Positions 55,123 through 64,000 of a stretch of 64,000 bases of DNA are shown here, piece by piece. How positions within the stretch are numbered: the first letter of the stretch is position 1; every line of letters begins with the position of its first letter. Location of the stretch: NCBI GenBank assembly GCA_945859605.1, contig OX243827.1, positions 3,603,345 to 3,667,344 of the forward strand, given 5' to 3'. Both the position numbers and the translations under genes were made by a program. This stretch comes from Lumbricus rubellus (lineage: Eukaryota; Annelida; Clitellata; Crassiclitellata; Lumbricidae). The notes beneath the pieces were generated by a model. It had not been told where the DNA came from, did no database searches, and was given only the letters and a program-made list of their open reading frames with translations.

Positions 55123-55424
55123 TATCTCGTCCCATTCAAGAAGAGTAACTTTCCCATACTAGTCTAACTGCGCAGACCACGGAGACCAAAACCCTCCCAA
55201 AAATTCACCGTGCAAACAGTCCGCTTCAAAACTGTCGTAAATGCGAAAACGCACAAAATTTATGCCAATGCACGAAATTCAATAGCCCAGGCCCCCAAAA
55301 CGAAATGCGACACCGCAAAATGACCGACAAATAACGGCAAATTCTCTCAAAATCCCGAGAACCACACGGACCAAAACATCCGAAAATATCCCAACGGAAT
55401 TACGCAAATTCACTACAACGCCCA

Positions 55425-55454
55425 AAACGAGCAAAAGAACGACGGGCCCCCATT
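55425..55454 (-). promoter_or_regulatory. primer-binding site
   Basis: After the 5' LTR on the minus strand: AATGGGGGCCCGTCGTTC. TGG starts two bases from the LTR. The tRNA was not identified. Confidence 0.75.
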
Positions 55455-55890
55455 TGTAAAGTTCACAGGCCGTCTACGAGGATGACTATCAAAGATAAGG
55501 TCCCAATTTGATAAAAATAACTTCGATTTATTCAAGAGCAATTATGTACAGCAAAATAAACAGTGTTACCGTCTAGTAGACACGAAGTAGAACAGATCAG
55601 ACGAGTCCGTACGGACGACAGTACAGCAGACAACGGCTAACGGAGCCAAGGAAGACGGATAAGCGGCCAGAGCACCAACAAGGTGAAGACGGCGACGTAG
55701 AAGCAGAACCAGCACACCACGACCACACTCCACAAGAGACATCAACCACACTCCTCACACACCACAACGGAAGGGCTTAACCCACGAAAGCAAACCCTTA
55801 AATAGGCAACGCCCATCCTTCCACACCCACGTGTCCCAAGTCAGAAAGAGTACGGAAGAGAATAGAGGCCGTAGATATCTAATGGCTACA
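55455..55890 (-). repeat. 5' LTR of element at 51480-55890
   Basis: 436 bp. Two substitutions relative to the 3' LTR. Confidence 0.92.
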
Positions 55891-57297
55891 CTATATATAG
55901 GCTTGACTGCATGCAGTGATTCCCCAGTAGAATTTAAAATCTATCAAGTTGCAAACTTTTCCACTTTTTTTATTAGCTGCCTGCTTAGAACAATCTCACG
56001 GCATCATATAGAGTTTTCTCTGTAGCTTTTTTCAGCAAAAACATTTCAGCCATCTATCAATTCCGGTCCTTGATTTGAAATTTGCACACCAACAACGATA
56101 CAATCATCACTTTTTTTATAGTAGACCCTACCTAAAAATAAGTTAGCAATATTCTTTGCAAGTGCAAAATTGGGGTAAACACGTGATCCCCTAGAACCCT
56201 GATCCACACTTGCTCAATTTGGTGTCGTCCGATTTTGTGGTGAAAGCTGAGAAGAAAATTATGAGAGCAGTTTGAGAATTGTTGAGAAATTACTGAGGAA
56301 TCAGATTATGATCCATGCGGAGTTGGGTTGTGAAAAGACTTACCTGTAACTACGTGACCCTATAAGAAAGACTAGCGAGGGTTGATCGAACGACCTCAAA
56401 CTTCCGGCAATTCTCACTCTGGTTGTGGGAGATATCAGCTTACTACCGTTACCAAATCCAGCATATGACCGGAATAGACGAGCGTCGAGCATGCCTGCAC
56501 GACAAGTATGAAGCTTCTGTGGAGCACCATAATTATTGCATTACAGAACGTTTGACCAATAGACGGATATGAACACACATATCCTAAACGATAGCATAGG
56601 CCCGCCTTTGACCTTTGCATAGGAAAGTTTGTGAACGAAAATCAAATGCGGTTAATTATGATTCGTTTATTGTTCTCAACATAAAACTGAATCAGACCTA
56701 TTATTTATTTTCGTTCGCACACATTAGCGTAATTGCGCAATCAAATTTTGACCTTCATGACTCGAGACGAAAAACAAGTCAAAGGGAATTATATAGGCCT
56801 ATAGTCCTGCCTGACTGACTGACTGCTTACCTGGCGGTTGACAGGCGTCAGTAACGTAGCGAAGTACATCCTGATGCAAGTGTGTTCACAAAAACTACAT
56901 CTATCACAAAATAATGTGAATTGCAGGTTAGATTATAGGCTAATAATTCAACAATCTCAGTGGGCCCCTGGACACATGGCACACATGGTATATCTACGCC
57001 ACTGGTTGTCAAATGAAATATTACTGTGAAAGTTTTTCATATGCAGTGGCGTAACAACCATATAACGAAGGTGGACAAAATCCACGGGGCCCGAGGTCCA
57101 AGGGCCCCCCGAGCTGCTCACCCAAAAATAATTCATGTCCTTTAATTACTTGGACAATAGTTAGCCCTATAGTCGTCTTGAAGTTGAAGGGTAGGATATT
57201 CTTTATTCTCTGCAGCGTTTAGTTTTCTTTATTCCACACCTCTAGAAGGCACTTCAGCTGTTGGTTTAGAATTAGCAGTAACAACACTGTCGAACAC

Positions 57298-58006
57298 GGG
57301 TGTAGGACATTATCACCCCTGGACATTATCCCCCCCGGACACTATCCCCCCCGGACATTATCCTCCCCGGACATATTCCACCCCTCCCCGATTTTTCGTA
57401 GGACATTATCCCCCCGGACAAAATCCCCCCTTCATGTACAAATCCCCCCTTCATGTACATGCTGCCGTAACCGATAAGACTTCGAAAGTTCTTAATGCCA
57501 TTTAACTAGCAACTATATCTGACGTTTCCATTCAAAATTTAATTCAATACATACAGTAGAGAAGTGAACGAATGGCAGTCGTCTACAGTAAGTAGCCCTA
57601 CGAAGCTTTGTTAATGTCATTTACATAGGTCCAATTAGTGTCAGTAGGCATAGAATTAGATTTGAAATAAACGAATGAGAATCGTATGTAGGACCTATTT
57701 GTTTAGTGTCTACAAGAAAGGTTTGTTAACGTCAGTTAGGCTACATGCACGTCTAAGCTTCGTAGCCTTATTAGCGTCATTTCACAGTAGATGAATGAAC
57801 GAATTGGAATCGTATACAGTCAGTAGGCCTACAAAGGTTTGTTAACGTCATATGAACTTCGTAGACTTATTAGCGTCAATCAGATATAGGTCTGTTAGGT
57901 AGTGATATAATAGACTGGGGGGATAATGTCCTACCCCGGGGGGATAATGTCCGGGGGATAATGTCCGGGGGGGATAATGTCCAGGGGGGGATAATGTCCG
58001 TTCCCC
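57298..58006. mobile_element. TIR element with 9 bp duplication (Mutator-like?)
   Basis: Perfect 9 bp duplication GTCGAACAC at 57289-57297 and 58007-58015. The termini are inverted arrays of GGACATTATCCCCCC, four to six copies per side, with ends GGGTGTAGGACATTATC and (complement) GGGGAACGGACATTATCC. The interior 57440-57910 has several diverged copies of a TTTGTTAACGTCA-containing unit. No coding sequence. Confidence 0.88.
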
Positions 58007-58389
58007 GTCGAACACATATACCTATAAATTATCAGACGTCTGACCCGATATTGTGTAAGATGTGCACTATTTCAGACTGGAGGTCAGCAACTCAGCAAGT
58101 GTCACTAAATAGAATATCCCGTATTAATCTTATCTCCCCAGATGAAGAGAAGTTGAAAATGCTACTTTCTATGTGCATTTTTGCAAAATAACTTCCATGT
58201 GCTTTTTTGAACGATGGCACTAACAATTCCAATTATTTAAAAAAAGATGTACGGGTTTTCCTACTAGAAAACGCGTTTGGTTTTAGAGCACTTAGAACAC
58301 ATAAGAATTAATCCTTGGAGTCACTAAATAAATTCGAGCTGCCCCGCTCTGAACATTGCTTAGGACACTTAGAACAATATTATTAGGCA

Positions 58390-58864
58390 GTTTAAATTTT
58401 GATTGCGGCATAAATGTTTATAAACATTTTAAATAATTGGAATTACCGCCATTTTTGTTTTCGTGCAGCGCTACATATGTGACATTGGTTCCATCGCATT
58501 CCTTGACCTCGAAAATGTTGATTTAGACTCTGAAATCATGTTTCTATTGCATATATAACTTCATTTGTGGCCATTTATGAGTCTAGCCGCCATTTAGTCC
58601 GCCATTTTGAATTTTTTGCAGTGCTACATATATGTCTTTGATTCCATTGCATTCCTTGAACCCTAGAGTCTTAGTTTAGAGTCTAAAACCGTGTTCCCAT
58701 CACATACAATACTTTAATTTTAGTCATTTTAAGCAATTAGAAGCCATTTTGTCCGCCATCTTGTTTTCCCAATGAACCGCCAAAAATCCAGCTTGCTAAC
58801 CGCGATTTTCGTTTTCAGGTAGGTTGAATTAGTCTAGAAACACCGGTTAGCAAATTGTTACATG
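58390..58864 (+). repeat. GCCATTTTGTCCGCC-block repeat
   Basis: About three ~160 bp blocks, each with a CCGCCATTTTG-like word, an ACATATG-like word and TTCCATTGCATTCCTTG. Homologous to 10330-10720 and 45130-45530. Confidence 0.75.
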
Positions 58865-58873
58865 ATTTGCTTC

Positions 58874-60617
58874 CAGTTTTTAATCGAGTCCCCGTCCTCT
58901 GGGGGGGGAATTCAGATTTCTGGGGGGGGAGACAATCGAGCGCCCGAAGGACGCTCGTGAGGCGCGTAGCGCCGAGACCCACAGGGGGAGGGGTATGGGG
59001 AGGGGGCTCCCCATCAGAAATTTTTTTAATTTCCACATTGCAATGGTAGCATTTTAAGGTACCATATTAACAAAATACCTGTACTTTTTCAGAGCCTCAT
59101 CAGAACCTTTTTGAATTTCCACATTGAAATGGCAGCATTTTAAGCTACCATCTTAACAAAATACCTGTACTTTTTCAGAGCCTCATCAGAACCTTTTTTA
59201 ATTTCCACATTGAAATGGCAGCATTTTAAGCTACCATCTTAACAAAATACCTGTACTTTTTCAGAGCCTCATCAGAAACCTTTTGAATTTCCACATTGAA
59301 ATGGTAGCATTTTAAGCTACCATCTTAACAAAATACTTGTACTTTTTCAGAGCCTCATCAGAAACTTTTTGAATTTCCACATTGCAATGGCAGCATTTTA
59401 AGCTACCATCTTAACAAAATACCTGTACTTTTTCAGAGCCTCATAAGAAACTTTTTGAATTTCCACATTGAAATGGCAACATTTTAATGCGTCATCTTAA
59501 CAAAATGCCTGTACTTTTCAGTGCTTATAAGAGTGACCTTCAATAGATATAATCAACACTTAACAAATATTTGGGGGTTATTTACACACTGTAATGGTAC
59601 TCTTTATGGTACCATTTTAGCAAAATAACTCCATTAGACTATTCAGTACGGATAAAAAAAAGGGTTTTAGGATCCAATATATATATATATTTAATTATAT
59701 ATGTATATGTATATATATATATGATTATAATTACAATAAAAAATATCTTTATGTATCGAGTTCAGCAGCTCAATTCTCCTGTTGCTGAGTTATTCTAATG
59801 AATAAATGCAGACATGAATATAACAGTAGCCTATATAAGCTGACTTTTCAGCACTAAATCAGTTTAACCCTGTTTCCCAAGATGGTACTGAATTGCTGAC
59901 CAGGACATACTTTTTGAAATCATATTTAATGGTACACAAACCAACCAAGAACTAATAAACTACCGGTACCAAATTCAGGAAACCATGTGTACTGTGTAGT
60001 AATGATGTTGTTTTTAGGTTGTACTATATGTGTTCAACTAATAGGACCAAACATTTTGAAATTTTACAGTTTAAAATTTGAAGGATACCACTGGTGAGAA
60101 GCCATTCAGTTGTATAAAAGTAGTATTTGTACAAATATTAGCAGTAAGTTATTCTCATTTTAGCAGGATTGTGTCATATATTATAAAAGTAAATAATAAC
60201 ATTATGATCATGCATTAACCATATAATAATTAATAGTAGGCTATTACAATATTATAACAGTTCACATAATACGATGATGTAAACAGCAACTAAAACTACT
60301 ATCATTTTGTCAAATTTTTCTGGAGGGAATGTCATATCTGTTTTTAGTTTTGCAAAAATAGTGTTTATACAAATATACACAGTAAGTTATACTCATTATG
60401 CAACATGATAGTATCCTATATAATAATAGTAAATAATGTCATTATAATCATATAATAGTAAATAACATCACGGTATATTATAACACTTCATGTAAAACAA
60501 CGATGAAAGTAGTATAAAAAACAATATCATTTTGTCAAATTTTTCTGGGGGGGGGGGGGGAAATGTCAATCCTGGGGGGGAACTTTCCCCCCCCAGAGAC
60601 GTCTAGATTAAACACTG
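58874..60617. mobile_element. satellite-bearing DNA transposon, copy B
   Basis: Same family and orientation as 19790-22132: ends CAGTTTTTAATCGAG and (complement) CAGTGTTTAATCTAGACG, with a perfect 9 bp duplication ATTTGCTTC at 58865-58873 and 60618-60626. It has about six 86 bp units (59010-59500), then the same AT-rich half. At 60065-60066 it has TA where copy A has TAGGCCTA. Confidence 0.9.
59010..59500. repeat. 86 bp tandem array (about 6 units)
   Basis: Units with TTTCCACATTGAAATGGCAG and AGCTACCATCTTAACAAAAT, a subtype slightly different from that in copy A (AAGCTACC for AAGGTACC). Confidence 0.9.
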
Positions 60618-61568
60618 ATTTGCTTCTAACAGTGATTTCTAGAGCTCTTTTGAAATTCCAAGTCTAGACTATTCAGACCAGACCAGACCGTCATCCGTCA
60701 TGATGGGTTGCCAGAACGCGCTACGTGCCTAACCCCACCCCTCATTAACAGCGTACATAATTCATTTTAGGTTCAACTGTGTTTCCCCCAAATAGTTCTG
60801 TTCTGTTTATCTATGGTATATTATAATATTATTAGTTGTATATGAGTGGAGAGGGGCTGGAGGAGTACCGGTGTGCTATGGAAGATTGAAGATGGAAGAT
60901 TGACGTGACCCTGACTTGACCCTCACCGAGCTTACTGTCCCATTCTGAAATGTTTTACCCTCATGCTGACTAAAAGTTTCAAAGTCCAACAGAATCTCCC
61001 GCACCCCCCCTAATGAGTCATCATAATTTTGACACCATATCCAACACAGCCAGTCCAGACACCCTTGAACATATTCTATCCATCATCAAACTATTTGCAT
61101 ATAATTATGCCTTGTCGTGCTGTATTAGTAGCCTATACATAAAATGTCTATAGCACAGTGTATTGAAAGAACCTTGAGTAGGCCTACAGTCGGCATCTGA
61201 CCCCAAATCACACCTCGTTTTGGATAGGTTTATTTAATAGAATTAGACCTAACTTAATTGCAGTTCGAATAGCAGATGGCATCAGCTGCCTTGTAAGGCG
61301 CTCTTGTAACGGCGTGGCCGTGTTCGTCGTCAAATAAAATTGTCGCAGGTCCAAGTATTATTATTACTATTGTTATGGCACCAGAACACCATAATTAATT
61401 ACATGTAATTAGGACTTTATAAATATAATCTCACTCTTGATTTTTACCCAAATATAGCTATCTCTTTAATTCTACTCTATATATAGTCTCGCTAACGGGT
61501 AGCCTAAAGGCCCCAAGAATTAGAATGTCCACGGGCCCCAACCAGGTTGTTACGCCGCTGTTCATATG

Positions 61569-62465
61569 CTACTAACCGACGAGTCCTTTCATGCATGGAT
61601 TCATGCCACGTATAGGCCTACCTACGCCCTATCCACACACGTATACACAACGATGCAAACGCATACACACAGGCACATACAAATACGCATACAATTCGCT
61701 ATATAAGCACACGCTGTTGAGACGATATTGCATTCAGAGAGGTCGTTTCTACTTGGTTATTTCTAACCAAGTGTTCTGCTTGTTCATCCGCCAGACGCGA
61801 TAGTAGAAGGTATAGCCGTCTATTTTCTATATAGCCTATGTACGTAACCTATGTCTTTATAATTGAAAATGTCAATGCATGTATGCAATCCTGTGTACAA
61901 AATAATGTAAACGATGCTTAGATATTATAGGCCTATGCATGCTCGTTTGTATACGCTAGATTAATTCCAAAGGCGGCGCCAGATCTACATCGACTTCCGC
62001 AGGTCGCGCCAAGGTCGTAATGAGAGTTCGACCTTCATGACAGCACTGGAAGACAGGAATTTCATTCGACAACTTAAAACGCTGCCTTTGTAATGTAAAA
62101 ATGCTCTCCTCAAACTCCTTTTACTTATATTTGCTCGGCGCTGAACGACCCGGCGACCGTCTTCCGGAAGCTCCTGTGCGTCCCAGAAACCTTAATTCTT
62201 CCTCTGGACTTGACTACATGTGCACCGATTGGGAGAGTGTTCTCAATAATATTATAAAAGAGTAGCCTACTGCACAAAGTGCACTGACGACTAGAGCAGG
62301 TTGAAGATTTCTACACTGAAGTCTATGCTCAGCATTAAATTTAACTAAGCCTATAGGGCTCGGCCTTCGAAGTAGGCCTGTAATCAAGGAATTTTAGGCC
62401 TACAATTGATATTTTCGAATAAAAATACGGTTTTTGATGGCCAGAAAATGGTCACCCTATAGCCG
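61569..62465. other. unassigned sequence
   Basis: No gene. Three TAGGCCTA palindromes (61613, 61928, 62395) within 800 bases. Confidence 0.45.
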
Positions 62466-62470
62466 GGACT

Positions 62471-62570
62471 CCAGCGTTTCTCAAACTTTTTAGCCCACAG
62501 AACCCTTCTCACCTACATTTTCCTGGCGGAACCCCAATCTCAACAGACGCTGTTGATGCATAAATAGTGA
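62471..62570 (+). repeat. hAT-like terminus fragment
   Basis: CAGCGTTTCTCAAACTTTTT followed by AACCCC words resembles the CAG..TTCTCAAAC ends of hAT/Charlie-type elements. No partner end was identified. Confidence 0.45.
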
Positions 62571-62689
62571 CTGATAGGCATTAAAATATGCAAGGCTGGC
62601 AAAAAGCAATCTCTATCGTGGCGGCTTGAGGCTTGAGCACTAATATTTTAGCCAGAAGTAGCAATTTTTTAATCACGTTATCCTGGCAA

Positions 62690-63720
62690 TTATAGGCTAT
62701 AGCACTGTTAGAAATCTCACCGTATTTTTACGGGCATTTCCTGGCAGCTTTATACAGTGGAAATGACCGTAAATTTACTGTGGACAGTACTTTATTCTAG
62801 ACTGTAAAAGTTACGATAAAATGACCGTAAATGTTTACGGTCAAAGAAAGTATTCTGACCGTAATTCACCGTAATTTTTTACGGTCACATCTCTTATTTT
62901 GATGTTTTTGAATGTATATTACCGTAATTTATACGGTCAGATATTGTACTTTTATGGGTTTTGAATGTATTTCACCGTAATTTATACGGTCATGTCTCGT
63001 ATAATTTGAAATATTCGAATGTATTTCACCGTAATTTCTACGGTCACGACTCTCATTTCTTGATGTTTTGAATGTATTTTACCGTAATTTATACGGTCAG
63101 ATATTGTACTTTTATGGGTTTTGAATGTATATCACCGTAATTTCTACGGTCATATCTCGTATAATTTGAAATATTCGAATGTATTTCACCGTAATTTCTA
63201 CGGTCACGACTCTCATTTCTTGATGTTTTGAATGTATTTTACCGTAGTTTATACGGTCATGTCTCGTACTTTTAGAATCTTTGAATGTATTTTACCTTTA
63301 TTTATACGGTCATATCTCGTATTCTTTTATATATTCGATTGTATTTCACCGTAGTTACTACGGTCACGACGCTCATTCTTTGATGTTTTGAATGTATTTT
63401 ACCGTAATTTATACGGTCATGACTCGTACTTTTAGAGTTTCAAAATGTAATTTACCTTTATTTATGCAGTCATATCTCGTATTTTTAATATCTTCTAATG
63501 TATTTCACCGTAATCAATAAGGTCATGTCTCGTATCTTTAGTGCAAAAGCACTAAAGATACAAGACATGACTGTTTTGATTACGGTGAAATGCATTATAA
63601 GATATAGAAAAAATACGAGATATGACTGACTATTGTATTTCACAGTGATTTTCCACGGCCATGTCTTGTATTTTACTGCTTTTCACAGCAATTTATACGG
63701 TCAGGCCTGGTATTTTAAAT
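62690..63720. repeat. ~55 bp tandem repeat with ACCGTAATTTATACGGT palindrome
   Basis: About 14 units of TGAATGTATTTCACCGTAAT followed by TATACGGTCA and a TCTCGTA word. Each unit has a short palindrome that can form a hairpin. Diverged single words (CCGTAAATTTACTGT, GACCGTAAATGTTTACGGTC) precede the array. Confidence 0.88.
63470..63628. repeat. inverted duplication within the tandem array
   Basis: The arms are about 75 bp and meet at CTTTAGTGC-AAAA-GCACTAAAG (63536-63557). The right arm is the reversed copy of the last array units. Confidence 0.88.
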
Positions 63721-64000
63721 CTTGTAAGATGCATTCACAGGAACCTTTAATTCTTGCAAGGGGACCTTGGCTCAAATTTCTTAAGGTTTGAGGTTCAAAT
63801 CTTTCATAGACGAATGCCTTACATCACTTCCATGAAATTTACTTGGCGTTAGGAAACATGCAAACTAGTCCTTCGATATACTAGGATAGGCGACATCTTG
63901 ACTAACCGAGAACAAATACTTATTGAAAGTCTTGAACATTAAATATTCCTTTAAACTTCACCTAACATAAGCTCTTGTTATAATCTAAAATTGCTACACA
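63721..64000. other. unassigned sequence
   Basis: No feature recognised to the end of the window. Confidence 0.4.

Larger units (their letters stand above)
51480..55890 (-). mobile_element. Ty3-like LTR retroelement lacking RT and integrase
   Basis: 436 bp LTRs at 51480-51915 and 55455-55890 begin TGTAGCC and end CTTTACA on the coding strand and differ at two positions. Interior 3.5 kb: gag-protease frame, then a frame with RNase H, then ~500 bp non-coding to the 3' LTR. The RT palm and all of integrase are missing. Flanks are CCAT on the left and CTAT on the right, so the target duplication is not perfect. It sits inside the hAT at 51171-57004. Confidence 0.9.
51171..57004. mobile_element. 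hAT-type element split by an LTR retroelement
   Basis: Ends CAGTGGCGTAGCTAG (51171) and (complement) CAGTGGCGTAGATATACC (57004), with a perfect 8 bp duplication GTTGTCAA at 51163-51170 and 57005-57012. Without the LTR element it is 1423 bp. The interior matches, in reverse, the repeats at 165-880 and 24480-25393, so those are copies of this family. No transposase found. Confidence 0.92.
57044..61560. mobile_element. hAT-type element with two nested insertions
   Basis: Ends CAGTGGCGTAACAACC (57044) and (complement) CAGCGGCGTAACAACC (61560) with a perfect 8 bp duplication TTCATATG at 57036-57043 and 61561-61568. Subterminal GGGGCCC blocks at both ends. It contains a 709 bp element and a 1744 bp element with their own 9 bp duplications. 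Its own ~2.1 kb includes the blocks at 58390-58860 that match the composite repeat at 10.4 and 45.2 kb. No transposase identified. Confidence 0.9.

Noticed and set aside
51474..55895. Perfect target duplication for the LTR element at 51480
   Set aside because: The flanks read CCAT and CTAT; one mismatch means I cannot claim it.

Overview
This window is animal genomic DNA made almost entirely of transposable elements. There is no bacterial gene organisation, rRNA operon or CRISPR array. It holds CR1/L2-like and RTE-like LINEs, a Mag/SURL-like Ty3 element, hAT, Tc1/mariner, THAP-type and Ginger-like DNA transposons, a tRNA-derived SINE and many microsatellites. Together with very frequent copies of the palindrome TAGGCCTA, this suggests a marine invertebrate, possibly a deuterostome such as an echinoderm; that assignment is a low-confidence inference. 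The only plausible host-type protein gene is an aerolysin-like pore-forming-fold sequence at 39269-40578, and it is broken by two frameshifts.

Layout. 1-880: hAT-family repeat. 1641-10735: an older repeat split by a complete LTR retrotransposon (2244-9900, target duplication AACAC), whose gag is itself split by a THAP-encoding DNA transposon (4785-9547) that carries a MITE, a LINE fragment and a small hAT. 10796-14289: two LINE remnants and a repeat with a paralogue at 49 kb. 14295-19391: a second LTR element, inserted in a minus-strand LINE that is also split by a satellite-bearing DNA transposon (19790-22132). 22300-24126: RTE-like reverse transcriptase. 24480-31000: hAT copy, SINEs, an ~860 bp tandem duplication, a solo LTR inside a mariner. 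30522-38943: an 8.4 kb LTR element with 1010 bp LTRs and a 6.4 kb interior with no recognisable gene. 39-41 kb: aerolysin-like locus. 41393-43244: mariner with a LINE tail inside. 43-51 kb: microsatellites, repeat copies, a hAT MITE, and two CCGG-flanked elements with Ginger-like ends, one a giant foldback. 51163-61568: two adjacent hATs, the first containing an LTR element (51480-55890), the second containing two elements with 9 bp target duplications. 62.7-63.7 kb: a palindromic tandem repeat.

How the parts work together. There is no host pathway to describe; the window is a record of nested insertions. Fourteen insertion or element boundaries are supported by short target duplications read directly from the sequence. 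All four two-LTR elements have identical or nearly identical LTRs, so all are young, yet none retains a reverse transcriptase palm domain. They must have been mobilised by enzymes supplied elsewhere.

The most interesting observation is a six-base insertion (AGGCCT) at TA dinucleotides. It is present in one copy and absent from the paralogous copy of unrelated repeats, and it also interrupts a LINE reading frame. It looks like the footprint, or the product, of an unidentified TA-targeting process that has acted genome-wide.
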